A stretch of DNA of 64,000 nt from positions 124,001 to 188,000 of the forward strand of contig NZ_MRZO01000002.1 in assembly GCF_002732165.1 (NCBI RefSeq). The letters run 5' to 3'. A program made the position numbers and the translations under genes. Positions 55,001 through 64,000 of the stretch are shown here, piece after piece (position 1 is the first letter of the stretch; the number at the start of each line of letters is the position of its first letter). Below the pieces are notes generated by a model, which saw only the letters and a list, made by a program, of their open reading frames with translations, did not search any database and had not been told where the DNA came from. This DNA comes from Staphylococcus xylosus. Lineage in GTDB: Bacteria > Bacillota > Bacilli > Staphylococcales > Staphylococcaceae.

Positions 55001-56071
55001 CTATTTATTTTCTAAATTTTTATTTACGATTGCTTTTTTAGATGGAATAGGAACAATAAAACTGGAGAAAGGTAATTTACTTATTAAATAAATCACTAAT
55101 ACTGAAATACATAATACAATGATATATGAAGCAACAAATGTAGAAGGATTATTTACAATATCAACATATGGAGTTTGTCTATATACCATAATTATAAAAA
55201 CGTGAATTAAATAAATTCCCATAGAATAATTACCTATAACTGTTAAAGTTTGAGTTAACAACGTATGATTCTTAACATGGCTATAAAATATAATTAATAA
55301 AGCAAGAAAAATTGGTATATATATAATATTAGCAACGTTCGTCGAACCATATAAGTTTGTAGTGTCAATTTTAATAATTAAATCGATAAATAGAAGGATT
55401 CCAATGATTTTGAAATATATTTTATACTTTAAAACAATATCATTAATTTCTTTATAATACTTCGCATAACAGATACCGAGGAAAAAGAAAGATATCCAAT
55501 TTAAGATAAATGCTTTACTATTAACGAACGTATTTAACATTTCACTATACAAAGTAACTGCACCACTACCATAGCTTAACCAAAGCGCATTAATCAGCGT
55601 TCCTATTACATACGCAATAATCAGTGGTGCTCCTTTTTTCAGTTTATGCACAAAAGGAAATAACACATAAAATTGAATCACTACTAAAATAAAGTACAAA
55701 TGAATTTCTGCAGTCCCTAAAAGATAGTACTTAATTATTGGTGTTCCTGCTGGATAATACGTATTCGATAAAAGTATTCTCAATATAAGATATAAAGTAG
55801 TCCAAAGTATATAAGGGATTAAAATTTTTGTGAATCTAGATTTAATAAAATAAGGTAGTTCGAACTCACGCTTTAGTGTCGAACTTGTAAGTAAAAAAGC
55901 ACTAATCACTGCAAAAATAGGTGTCCCTAACCTCGCTATTTGATTAAAATAAGATAAAACTGGGTCTACGATAACACCATTTGAATTATATAATTGTGCC
56001 GTTAAATGTATACAAAGCACTAACATCGTTGCTATAGCTCTTATGACTGGTATTTCTCCATAGTATTTCAT
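55001..56071 (-). CDS. Membrane acyltransferase, family 3
   Basis: Ten-helix acyltransferase of 356 residues, predicted to move acetyl or similar groups from the cytoplasm onto an extracytoplasmic polysaccharide or lipid. The helix-1 motif AIATMLVLCIHLTAQL contains the conserved histidine, and RFTKILIPYILWTTLY the conserved Arg/Pro segment. The ATG at 56071 is favoured by AGAGGTG. The layout resembles IcaC and WecH-like proteins, but no ica genes are adjacent. The acceptor is unknown. Confidence 0.8.
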   Translation of the reverse strand: MKYYGEIPVIRAIATMLVLCIHLTAQLYNSNGVIVDPVLSYFNQIARLGTPIFAVISAFLLTSSTLKREFELPYFIKSRFTKILIPYILWTTLYLILRILLSNTYYPAGTPIIKYYLLGTAEIHLYFILVVIQFYVLFPFVHKLKKGAPLIIAYVIGTLINALWLSYGSGAVTLYSEMLNTFVNSKAFILNWISFFFLGICYAKYYKEINDIVLKYKIYFKIIGILLFIDLIIKIDTTNLYGSTNVANIIYIPIFLALLIIFYSHVKNHTLLTQTLTVIGNYSMGIYLIHVFIIMVYRQTPYVDIVNNPSTFVASYIIVLCISVLVIYLISKLPFSSFIVPIPSKKAIVNKNLENK

Positions 56072-56273
56072 AAACTGCACCTCTAAATTTGTTATAAGCA
56101 TTTTTTAAATTTAATAAAATTGCAACTAATTGATGATAACATGTATTATAAATTTAAAATACAACTAATACATAATTATAATTCAACACGCATATAATTT
56201 GTTCACAAGTTTTCAAGAAAGAGATGCACGTTATCTTTTCTTAATATTAATGTAATGAAATTTTTTAATAAAA

Positions 56274-56328
56274 AGAGGGTAGGATGGAAACTAAAATTTT
56301 CAAATTAGTTTCTTAATCCTGCCCTCAC
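56274..56328 (-). terminator. Terminator of the NorB/C-like gene
   Basis: Minus strand: GAGGGCAGGATT..AAACTAA and TTAGTTT..ATCCTACCCTC form a stem of about 20 bp followed by TTTTTATT. The rest of 56072-56374 holds no gene. Confidence 0.9.
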
Positions 56329-56374
56329 AGTATTGATTAGATAGCTATAATATTATTTATTTGCTCGAAATAAA

Positions 56375-57754
56375 TTATGCTTTTATATTTTTAGGAATAA
56401 TGATTTGCGCTACAATGATACCTATAATCATCAAGGATACGCCTGTAATCATTGACCAAGCAGCTGCTACACTAGCACTATTCGATACTTGTAATGTCGC
56501 GAAAATAGTCGTGTACATTGCTATACCAAAAGCACCGCCTAAAGTAGCACTCATTTTATAAAGTCCTGATGCTAGACCCACCTTTTCATCAGGAATAGTT
56601 AATATTGCAACAGTTAAACCAGGCGTTGCACACAAACCATTACCAATGGCACAAATGACAAAACCAAACGTGACAGCTGCAATATACCATTCAGATGGTA
56701 AAATAGTTAAACTGATAAATATAATACCAATTGCAGGAAAGGCTGGTCCTAATAGTAACATTGGTTTTCCACCATGCTTCATCGATATTTTCTCACCTAA
56801 ACGAATCATTAAAATTGCCATAATTACATAAGGTACTGTTACTAATCCAGATTGAAATGAACTCAACCCTAATTCAACCTGGGCATACATATTAAACACC
56901 GTTGTAATACCTACAGCTGAGTTTAAAACAAAATTTATCACAGATGATCCCATTAAACCACGATTGCGAAATAACTCAAAATCTATAAATGGTAGGTGTT
57001 TACGACGCTCAAAGAAGTAAAATATAATTGTCGAAATAACAAAGATACTTAAACAAATCATTGAAAAAGGACTTGTCCAACCTTGTTCAAAGCCTTGTGT
57101 TGTAAATAAAGTAATACTTCCTATAAGTACCGCAAATATTAACATACCTGCATAATCGAAAGGTCGTTTGTCTATAACTTCCTTAGCTTCTTCTTTTGTA
57201 CCAAGTAATAATAGAAATGCAATAATTGCTATAATAATGGATAGTATAAAGTTAGATTGCCAATTAATATATGTAGCAATCAATCCTCCCACCATAGAGG
57301 CTAAACCTATACCACCTACACTACCAATCATTAAATAACTGAAAGCTCTTCGTAATGCTTTACCATTAAATTGATCGTTGAACACACCAACTGTTGAAGG
57401 TAATAATATAGCTGCAGAAATCCCTTGCAAAATTCTACCAATAAGTAGTAGCGCTGTAATATCAGAAATAATAATTAATAGTGAACCTATAATACTTAAA
57501 ATAATGCCAATATAAGTCATTTTTAAGCGACCAATTTTATCTGATATATCACCGGCACCCACCATAAAAATACCCGTTGCAAAAGAAGTAATACTAACAG
57601 ACAAATTCAAAATTCCTGGAGTAGTATGATAAGTCTGTTGGACTGGTGTTGATATATTTATAAACGATTGGGCAAATAGCCAATACGTTAATATACTTAA
57701 AACAATTGCTAAAATCAATTTATTGCCAGAGCGTGAATGTTCGCTTGTGCTCAT
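56375..57754 (-). CDS. NorB/NorC-like MFS multidrug efflux pump
   Basis: DHA2-type transporter of 459 residues with 14 predicted helices. From the opening GNKLILAIVLSILTYWLFAQS through GIFMVGAGDISDKIGRLKM to PDEKVGLASGLYKMSATLGGAFG it follows S. aureus NorB and NorC, which export quinolones and other compounds. Identity is clearly partial, so orthology and substrates are open. It is monocistronic. In S. aureus such pumps are under MgrA-type control; no site was identified here. Confidence 0.82.
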   Translation of the reverse strand: MSTSEHSRSGNKLILAIVLSILTYWLFAQSFINISTPVQQTYHTTPGILNLSVSITSFATGIFMVGAGDISDKIGRLKMTYIGIILSIIGSLLIIISDITALLLIGRILQGISAAILLPSTVGVFNDQFNGKALRRAFSYLMIGSVGGIGLASMVGGLIATYINWQSNFILSIIIAIIAFLLLLGTKEEAKEVIDKRPFDYAGMLIFAVLIGSITLFTTQGFEQGWTSPFSMICLSIFVISTIIFYFFERRKHLPFIDFELFRNRGLMGSSVINFVLNSAVGITTVFNMYAQVELGLSSFQSGLVTVPYVIMAILMIRLGEKISMKHGGKPMLLLGPAFPAIGIIFISLTILPSEWYIAAVTFGFVICAIGNGLCATPGLTVAILTIPDEKVGLASGLYKMSATLGGAFGIAMYTTIFATLQVSNSASVAAAWSMITGVSLMIIGIIVAQIIIPKNIKA

Positions 57755-57917
57755 GATGTAAAACGCCTCCTAATATCAATAATAAAGCTAGAATAATGAA
57801 AGTTTCTTAAAAACTCTCCTCATTCTACTCCTAACTGATAATATCACAGAAACATTGAATTATTGTGAGCATTATAATGTTTTTAGTTATTTTTTAGTAG
57901 TTTTTCATATTCACAAC

Positions 57918-58718
57918 TTATTTAAAGCCTAATAATAAATTAAGTGTTTGTACCACACCATCTTCATCATTATTTTTTGCTATTAAATTAGCTTCTTTCT
58001 TTAATTCTGGGTATGCATTGTCCATCGCAACTTTATATTTAGCTGCTTTAAACAAATCAATGTCATTTAACCCGTCCCCAAATGCTATTGTATCTGTGGG
58101 ACTTATTTGCAGTAATCTTTGTATTCGCCGAATCGTTGTCCCCTTATTAACACCTAAATCTGCGATATCAATCCACTCATCATCAGAAGCTATAATATAA
58201 ACCTCTGACTCATAATGCTTTATTTGATTAGCAGTAGTCTTACAATTTCCCATAGCATCATGAGCTGAAATTTTTAAGAAATCATCTTCAACTTCAGCAA
58301 AATCATTGATATATGTTACGTTTTGAAATGAGCCATGCACAATTTTCTTTTCAATTTCTGGTATGTGATTTAATACATAAGCGCCCTTTTCAGTACAACC
58401 TAATATGGTTTGTGTTTGATCAATATCTTGAATCGTCTGTATAATTTCTTTCCCTTTTGTATTTTTAATTTTGGCATTATAAATAAACTCTCCATTATAT
58501 TTAATCCTCGTTGCACTATCTCCAACAATAAATGTATCTTTGGACAACTCTCCAATAATACTTTCAACACGCTCACATTGTTTTCCAGTACAAAAGACAA
58601 AGCGAATTTGATGTTCTTCACAATTTTCTTTTAATAATTGAAAAGATTCGCTATTAAATTGACTGTCACTATTCAAAAAAGTACCATCCATATCTGCAAC
58701 AATAAGCTTAATATTCAC
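57918..58718 (-). CDS. HAD-superfamily Cof-type phosphatase
   Basis: Cytoplasmic hydrolase of 266 residues of the Cof/HAD-IIB group, acting on phosphorylated sugars or cofactors. Motif I is VADMDGTFLNSD (nucleophile Asp9), motif II FCTGKQ, and motif IV AFGDGLNDIDLF (about 212-223). The C2-type cap lies between about 85 and 190. Specificity cannot be predicted. Confidence 0.87.
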   Translation of the reverse strand: MNIKLIVADMDGTFLNSDSQFNSESFQLLKENCEEHQIRFVFCTGKQCERVESIIGELSKDTFIVGDSATRIKYNGEFIYNAKIKNTKGKEIIQTIQDIDQTQTILGCTEKGAYVLNHIPEIEKKIVHGSFQNVTYINDFAEVEDDFLKISAHDAMGNCKTTANQIKHYESEVYIIASDDEWIDIADLGVNKGTTIRRIQRLLQISPTDTIAFGDGLNDIDLFKAAKYKVAMDNAYPELKKEANLIAKNNDEDGVVQTLNLLLGFK

Positions 58719-58928
58719 TTTTATGCCCCCTATGATTAATATTTATACTAATTGTATCTATTTGCTAATAGAAAAAACAATATTTACATTCAATAAACTG
58801 AGTATTCTATTCTTCAGTGAAAAAATATATAACTTTTACCACATTAATAGTTGATATATAATAAATATATAAATTCAATATACAATAAGCATATAAATAA
58901 CGCTTTTATTTAAGGAGAGCAAAATATA

Positions 58929-59816
58929 ATGGAGCTCAGACATATGAAGTACTTCGTGGAAGTGGTTAATTTAAAAAGCATGACTAAGGCAGCGTCAAAA
59001 CTATTTATTACACAGCCTACTATTAGCAATACAATCAAATTATTAGAAGATGAATTAGATGTTACTTTATTTCACAGATTTAAAAACCAAATTTATTTAA
59101 CAGACGCTGGTGAGGCATTTTTCTTCCAATGTAAAGAGATGCTAAAAATGTATGACAACATTCCTAACGATTTAAGCAATTTACTAGAAATGAAGTCCGG
59201 TCATTTAAAAATAGGCATACCCACTATCATTAATATACGAAAACTGATTAATTTAATTTCTCAGTTTCATGAGTCTTATCCAAATGTGACTTTCCAACTT
59301 TTTGAAAATGGAAGCAAAAAAATTGAAAATGATATTTATTATGGAGATTTAGACATGGGCATCACCGTTTTACCAACTGATACTAAAATTTTTAGTACTT
59401 TTGCATTTTTAGAGGAGTCTCTAAAGCTCGTCGTGCATAAAAACCATCACCTCGCTAATAAACAGATGATAGATATAGAAGATTTAGTAAATGAGGAATT
59501 TATTTTATTTAACTCTGACTTTTATCTAAACGATAAAATTATTAATATTTGTAGAAATCATGGATTTAATCCAAATGTTATTTTTGAAACAACACAATGG
59601 AGTTTTATTGGAGAAATGCTTTTAAATAATATGGGCGTTTGTGTGCTACCAGAAGGAATTTTAGAATTATTAGACTCTGATTTAACAGCAATAAACATCA
59701 ATGAAGCATCGATGAAATGGGAGTTAGCACTTATTTGGAGAAAAGATACAATAGTCGATTCACTTACTAAAAATTGGATTAAATTTATACAAGAAAACTT
59801 TTTATTGAATGATTAA
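58929..59816 (+). CDS. LysR-family regulator, CidR-like
   Basis: LysR regulator of 295 residues. The helix-turn-helix SMTKAASKLFITQPTISNTIKLLE is near residues 18-41 (key residues AASKLFITQPTIS), with a ligand-binding domain after about 90. The overall similarity to S. aureus CidR is strong (MKYFVEVV start, FNSDFYLNDKIIN), but cidABC is not adjacent; the neighbours are a HAD phosphatase and a thioesterase. AAGGAGAG is its ribosome site. A dyad-rich region with TATATAATAAATATATA precedes it. Confidence 0.82.
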   Translation: MELRHMKYFVEVVNLKSMTKAASKLFITQPTISNTIKLLEDELDVTLFHRFKNQIYLTDAGEAFFFQCKEMLKMYDNIPNDLSNLLEMKSGHLKIGIPTIINIRKLINLISQFHESYPNVTFQLFENGSKKIENDIYYGDLDMGITVLPTDTKIFSTFAFLEESLKLVVHKNHHLANKQMIDIEDLVNEEFILFNSDFYLNDKIINICRNHGFNPNVIFETTQWSFIGEMLLNNMGVCVLPEGILELLDSDLTAININEASMKWELALIWRKDTIVDSLTKNWIKFIQENFLLND

Positions 59817-59928
59817 AGAACAAGGTATTTGTAAATTTTATACCTTTATAAATTATAGATATTTTATAGTTATAACTGCTCCTCCTATAATTTAATGTGT
59901 AATAAATAATATAAACGGGAGATAAGTT

Positions 59929-60465
59929 ATGGAAAATTATAAGTATCCGAACGACAGTAAAATTATTAGTACTGATCAAGTATTAATTAATGATTTAAAC
60001 AATTATAATACCTTATTTGGTGGCGTATTAATGAAAAAAATTGATAATAACGCTACTTTATCAGCACGAAGACATGCACGAGTTAAAGAATGTGTGACTG
60101 CATCCACTGATTCTATAGAATTTTTACATCCTATTACCCAATTAGACTCTGTTTGTATTGAATCTTATGTAGCTTATACAGGAGAAAAATCAATGGAAAT
60201 ATTTTGTAAAGTAATTGCAGAAGACATGATAACTGCTGAGCGAAAAATAGCTGCAGTTGCCTTTTTAACATTTGTTGCTCTAGATGAACATAAAAAACCA
60301 ATCAAAGTAGCAAATATCACACCTCAAACCCAAGAAGAAAAATTATTGTATATGCATGGAGAAGATAGAGCAAACATGCGAAAGCATAGACGTCAACAAA
60401 GTAAACACCTTATTCAGTCACTTAATACAGTTAAGCCCTGGGCATTGGAGGTTGTAAACAAATGA
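59929..60465 (+). CDS. Acyl-CoA thioesterase, hot-dog fold (YkhA-like)
   Basis: Cytoplasmic thioesterase of 178 residues hydrolysing acyl-CoA. The catalytic segment NTLFGGVLMKKIDNNATLSARRH (about 28-50, with the GG and Asp-Asn residues) and VAYTGEKSMEIFCKV match the acyl-CoA hydrolase family. The stop overlaps the start of the next gene by 4 nt, so the two form an operon. Confidence 0.85.
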   Translation: MENYKYPNDSKIISTDQVLINDLNNYNTLFGGVLMKKIDNNATLSARRHARVKECVTASTDSIEFLHPITQLDSVCIESYVAYTGEKSMEIFCKVIAEDMITAERKIAAVAFLTFVALDEHKKPIKVANITPQTQEEKLLYMHGEDRANMRKHRRQQSKHLIQSLNTVKPWALEVVNK

Positions 60466-60836
60466 TAAACGAAATGGAAAAACTACAACAAATTAAAACA
60501 AATCTGTCTCAATTACAAGTTCATTCACCAGAACTCTACTTAAAATTAGAATATATTGCCAGTTTAACTAGACAACTGAGCATACATTATAAATATTTAG
60601 GATTACTTATGTTTTCAGAAGACTCATATGTTATTCAAGAAAACAGACCCTCTTTAATTAGAGATTCTGTTTTAAGTTTATACGAACAAGAAGTTGAAAA
60701 AGTAAAAAGTAATGATTCATTTAATGATTTCTATGGTATGATTCAAAAATTTCAAGATATAGCTTATTCACAAGTATTTCTCATTATTTTAGGCGCTGAA
60801 CCTAGCTTCGTATTTCAGAATACGATTATTAAATAG
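60462..60836 (+). CDS. Hypothetical protein, 124 residues
   Basis: Unrecognised, probably all-helical and soluble. Heptad-like leucine/isoleucine spacing in QQIKTNLSQLQ and YLKLEYIASLTRQLS suggests a coiled-coil or helical bundle. ATG overlaps the thioesterase stop (ATGA), so it is translated with it; a second Met is 4 codons in. The coupling to a thioesterase is the only clue to function. Confidence 0.65.
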   Translation: MINEMEKLQQIKTNLSQLQVHSPELYLKLEYIASLTRQLSIHYKYLGLLMFSEDSYVIQENRPSLIRDSVLSLYEQEVEKVKSNDSFNDFYGMIQKFQDIAYSQVFLIILGAEPSFVFQNTIIK

Positions 60837-60870
60837 TTAGAGCAAGCTTTTAAAAAATGAGGTGTACTTA

Positions 60871-61074
60871 ATGAGCATATCCGAGTGTAGATATGTATGC
60901 GTCAAAAGCAACCAAACCTTTATAGTAGGTAAGCTATATTGGTTATTTCCAACAGAAGTTACAACTTTAGATGAAAATTATTCTTACGTTTCCAATGATG
61001 GCCAACTATTAACAGAGTCGTATAAAACAAATCATTTTATAAAAGCCAAAAATTTAGCGAGTCAGAGTTGTTAG
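60871..61074 (+). CDS. Hypothetical protein, 67 residues
   Basis: Small protein beginning MSISECRYVCVKSNQ, with alternating hydrophobics that suggest a beta-sheet fold (FIVGKLYWLFPTEV). The ATG at 60871 follows GAGGTG. It lies 34 bp after the preceding gene, on the same strand, likely the end of that operon. No family is recognised. Confidence 0.6.
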   Translation: MSISECRYVCVKSNQTFIVGKLYWLFPTEVTTLDENYSYVSNDGQLLTESYKTNHFIKAKNLASQSC

Positions 61075-61254
61075 TATAAAGCATTCGTAATATCATTAAA
61101 CCGATAATACAACATCACTCCTGTTCCCTAAACCACTACCCAATAGTAATTAAAATCAAAGACCAAAACTCTGATTCCCTTATCCTAGCGTTTTGATTGT
61201 GAATCTAAACATAATAGTTTATTGGATAATGTAAGAATTGACATAGATTAAAAT

Positions 61255-61283
61255 GGCCGAGACATAATTTTGATGTCTCGGCC
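61255..61283. repeat. Intergenic hairpin repeat, copy 3
   Basis: GGCCGAGACAT / ATGTCTCGGCC, 11-bp perfect stem and 7-nt loop, between convergent genes. The most regular of the three copies, probably a bidirectional terminator. Confidence 0.8.
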
Positions 61284-61323
61284 GTAATCATTGTATTGAC
61301 AGTATCTATCATTATCTACAATT

Positions 61324-63351
61324 TTATATATTGTTTAAGTTTACTTCTTTATTCTCTTCCTTGTTTTCAATAATGTATTTTAACTTTTCGGCCAGTACAT
61401 TACCGAAAGACTCTGAATACGTATTTGTCATATGATCCATGTCTCTATAAATATTAATATTTCCAATTACTGGCGCATATTGATTATCTACTTTAAAAAA
61501 TTCAGTAGGGTCAAATTTGTATAGTCTCTCATCATTTTCAGCAAAATCTTGCCAATATGATATGTCTTTTTGGCTTTCAAAATCGTTCATTTTTTTGATA
61601 GTTTTCTCTTCGCCAAACTTTTCAAATTCTTCAGGAACACTAAAATCATAAGTTGGAATATCTCGTATAGCAAGAACATCCATATCATACTCATCCTTCA
61701 CAATATTCAATTGATTAATCATTTGATTTTGAACCCATTTGCTATCGCTAGCAGCTGAAGTTGCATGTGATACAACTAAGTCTATATCTTTATGATGCTG
61801 TAAATAGTCGTTAACATTTTTAACCCATTTTCCTTTAGGGCTATCATCTTCATAGCCAGTAGAAAAACGTGTGCCAGAACGTGTAATATTCAATATTCTA
61901 TAACCATTTTTATCTGCCGCTTTAATAAATCCACCAAGCCAATGCTCAGAGTGAGAACTTCCAACTAAAGCAATAGTCGCTTTATAGTTCTTTGTTTTAC
62001 CATATTCACCTACTTTTACATCTGTTTCTTTAAGGTTTTGGTTACTATTATCAAGATGAGATTGAGGTAAATCATCAAACACTTTTGCAAAATTTGGCAT
62101 AGGGTTTTGCTCTTCAATTTCTTCACTTTTGGCGACTGCATCTACACCCGGATAATATTTATGGCTTACTTCCTTATCAGAACCGCTGTTTTTCATTACA
62201 CCCATCACAAATAATGACACAATTAAAATTAAATTCACTGATAATACTTTACCTAACTTTGAAAAAGCTTTTTTATTATTTTGACCGTTTCTAATAGGTG
62301 CTTCAATAAACCTCGTCATAAAGAAAGATAAACCAATTGATAACAAAATAATCATTACACCTGATATTAGTCCTGGCTCTTCTGCAATTTTAAACTTATA
62401 GAAAGAAAGTAATACCCAGTGCCATAAATAAATACCAAAGGATATACCCCCTAGTTTTGTCATAATAGGTAATGCTAAAAATCTTTTCACACCATATTTT
62501 GTATCCACATTACCAGAAAGAACAATAAGTAATGCACATGTCATTGGCCATAAGGCAATATATCCAGGGAATAGTTTAGACACATCAAATAAAGCACCTG
62601 TTAATATCAATCCTACTAAACCTATCCAGCCAATAATAGCAGCTGCTAAACGATTAATTTTGATTCGTCCTAAATTAACACATAATAAACCACCTAAAGC
62701 GAATTCCCATACCCTTGTAAATGTAATGAAGTATGCAAAAGGTTGATTAACTTGGGTAAGATATATGGAATAAATAAATGACACTATGAATATAGTCGTT
62801 AGTAAAAAGTTAACAAGTTTTTTGCCATTCGATAGCGCATATTTTCGTACTAAATATAAAACAAATGTAAATAATAAAAACCAAATAAGATAAAATTGGC
62901 CTTGGATAGACATGGCCCAAAAATGTTCAAGTGGACTCTTCATTTGGTTAGCATCTAAGTAATCTGTACTACTAAATGCAAGCTGCCAGTTTTGATAATA
63001 AAATATTGAAGCTAGTGCTTCTTTAATCGTTTTCGTTAAAATCGTAAGCGGTAAAAAGAAGAAACTTAACACCAATGTCACCAAAACTATAAATAATGCT
63101 GATGGTAAGAGACGCTTCAATAATTTAGATATGTATGGCCAAAACTTATATTCTCCAGTTTTATTTATGGTTGAGATAATAGATGTTGTTATTAAAAAAC
63201 CAGATATAACAAAGAAGACGTCCACGCCTCCCGACACTCTTCCAAACCATATATGATAAATAGCGACAAGTAGTGCTGCTACTATTCTTAGTCCTTCAAT
63301 TTCAGGACGAAATTTGCGTTCAATATCAATTAAATTTTTATTTTGATTCAT
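61324..63351 (-). CDS. OafA/OatA-like acyltransferase with SGNH domain
   Basis: Two-domain protein of 675 residues for O-acetylation of a cell-surface polymer. Residues about 10-380 form an acyltransferase-3 membrane domain with about ten helices: RPEIEGLRIVAALLVAIYH contains the conserved His, and GGVDVFFVISGFLI follows. From about 430 an extracytoplasmic SGNH-like domain has the nucleophile serine in LVGSSHSEHW and the Asp/His pair in YRDMDHMT. The GSSHSEHW motif resembles OafA-type proteins more than S. aureus OatA (GDSVM). The target is unknown: peptidoglycan, teichoic acid or capsule. Confidence 0.85.
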   Translation of the reverse strand: MNQNKNLIDIERKFRPEIEGLRIVAALLVAIYHIWFGRVSGGVDVFFVISGFLITTSIISTINKTGEYKFWPYISKLLKRLLPSALFIVLVTLVLSFFFLPLTILTKTIKEALASIFYYQNWQLAFSSTDYLDANQMKSPLEHFWAMSIQGQFYLIWFLLFTFVLYLVRKYALSNGKKLVNFLLTTIFIVSFIYSIYLTQVNQPFAYFITFTRVWEFALGGLLCVNLGRIKINRLAAAIIGWIGLVGLILTGALFDVSKLFPGYIALWPMTCALLIVLSGNVDTKYGVKRFLALPIMTKLGGISFGIYLWHWVLLSFYKFKIAEEPGLISGVMIILLSIGLSFFMTRFIEAPIRNGQNNKKAFSKLGKVLSVNLILIVSLFVMGVMKNSGSDKEVSHKYYPGVDAVAKSEEIEEQNPMPNFAKVFDDLPQSHLDNSNQNLKETDVKVGEYGKTKNYKATIALVGSSHSEHWLGGFIKAADKNGYRILNITRSGTRFSTGYEDDSPKGKWVKNVNDYLQHHKDIDLVVSHATSAASDSKWVQNQMINQLNIVKDEYDMDVLAIRDIPTYDFSVPEEFEKFGEEKTIKKMNDFESQKDISYWQDFAENDERLYKFDPTEFFKVDNQYAPVIGNINIYRDMDHMTNTYSESFGNVLAEKLKYIIENKEENKEVNLNNI

Positions 63352-63569
63352 TTTAATCCCCTTAATAAAATATACTCATTACTTCCCATGACTTATTGAT
63401 GATAGAAAACACATAAGCGCGTGACAGAAGTTTGACAATAGCTTTCTGTCTTCCCTCTGTCTACGCTTAAATCATATGACACGATACAAATGTTTAAACA
63501 TTGCTGAAACAAATATTAAAATCACATAATTCTTTTCAAAGAAAAAAACATACACATAGTTACTTCACA

Positions 63570-64000
63570 TCATTCATTTCGTTGAATCTTAAGCGCTAAA
63601 TTACCATTGATAGTTGGATAGATAGTAGCTGTTGTTGAAGTGTTTTTTATTTTTTTAGTATATCCGTACTTAACATTTAATGTTTTATACTCATCATAAA
63701 TAATTATAATGTTATAAATACCTGTAGCTAGTGACTCTAATAGTTCTTGATTTAACTTGATTGTAAAAAAACCATCTTTCAATGTCGTTTCTTCATAAGT
63801 TATATTTTGTTTATAATACGTACGACTTTCTAATTGAATTTCTTTTATTCTACTATCTTTCAAATTATTAACTTCTATTTGAAGGTACATAGCTTTTTGC
63901 ATTACTTGTAAATTTTTTAAGTTTGCAAATGGCGTTATTATTCTAAAATCATTGTCATCAGTATCTTTGAATTCATAATGGTTATCAGATAGTTTTTCTA
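63570..64000 (-). CDS. C-terminal fragment of a surface-polymer-type protein (cut by window end)
   Basis: The frame stays open to the window edge upstream of the ATG at 63902, so the 143 visible residues are the C-terminus of a longer protein. The segment is beta-rich (IQLESRTYYKQNITYEETT, GFFTIKLNQELL, LNVKYGYTKK, YPTINGNLALKIQ), resembling the immunoglobulin-like tails of teichoic-acid glycosyl- or glycerophosphotransferases. The neighbouring O-acyltransferase fits a cell-wall polymer locus. The identification is tentative. Confidence 0.5.
   Translation of the reverse strand, partial: EKLSDNHYEFKDTDDNDFRIITPFANLKNLQVMQKAMYLQIEVNNLKDSRIKEIQLESRTYYKQNITYEETTLKDGFFTIKLNQELLESLATGIYNIIIIYDEYKTLNVKYGYTKKIKNTSTTATIYPTINGNLALKIQRNE

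Overview
The window is AT-rich, densely packed, low-GC Gram-positive DNA and reads throughout as the chromosome of a coagulase-negative Staphylococcus. The evidence is a GlcP-type glucose transporter, an MbcS acyl-CoA ligase, the metICFE operon behind a T-box, a fadXEDBA operon, mntABC, and NorB/NorC- and CidR-like proteins. A complete assimilatory sulfate reduction cluster (cysH-cysJ-cysI-siroheme genes-sulfate carrier-sat-cysC) is absent from S. aureus but typical of the S. saprophyticus/xylosus/cohnii group. I infer that group but cannot name the species. There is no rRNA, tRNA, CRISPR array, prophage or insertion sequence.

Layout. 1-6.3 kb: the end of an aldehyde dehydrogenase, a small amphipathic peptide gene on the minus strand, a Yip1-like membrane protein, mbcS and a DHA2 efflux pump. 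6.4-17.6 kb: an M20 amidohydrolase, a DHA1 pump with a divergent HxlR regulator, a MaoC-like hydratase, glcP, a VLRF1 protein, an FtsW-like/PAP2 pair, a methyltransferase and adenosine deaminase. 17.7-27.1 kb: sulfate assimilation and siroheme synthesis, all on the minus strand. 27.7-36.3 kb: a ParB-like gene lacking a normal start codon, then the T-box-controlled methionine operon and a cyclase-family gene. 36.7-41.3 kb: an orphan second CysJ-like flavoprotein behind a Fur-like box, a BNR-propeller protein, and a LytTR/DUF3021 pair with a DUF4188 gene. 41.4-49.3 kb: the fatty-acid beta-oxidation operon, with catabolite (cre) sites. 49.7-50.1 kb: two tandem, nearly identical 18-residue hydrophobic peptide genes with strong ribosome sites and one shared terminator. 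50.3-54.8 kb: mgtE and mntCBA, convergent, each preceded by the same 14-bp MntR/SirR-type box. 55-64 kb: two acyltransferase-3 proteins, a NorB/C-like pump, a HAD phosphatase, a CidR-like regulator, a thioesterase with two small unknown genes, and a surface-polymer-like fragment cut by the window edge.

How it fits together. Sulfate is activated (Sat, CysC), reduced (CysH, CysJI with siroheme from CobA/SirB/SirC) and the sulfur passes through cysteine to methionine (MetI, MetC, MetF, MetE). The adjacent cys and met blocks therefore form a sulfur-metabolism region, each with its own visible control elements. Fatty-acid oxidation and glucose uptake carry catabolite-control signals, and Mn/Mg transport shares a metal-responsive box.

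The most unusual items are the tandem 18-residue peptides, the separate 41-residue PSM-like peptide at 1.2 kb, the ParB-like gene with no ATG/GTG/TTG at its conserved N-terminus, the Fur-boxed orphan CysJ, and a 71-nt structured element downstream of mntC where S. aureus has the RsaC sRNA.
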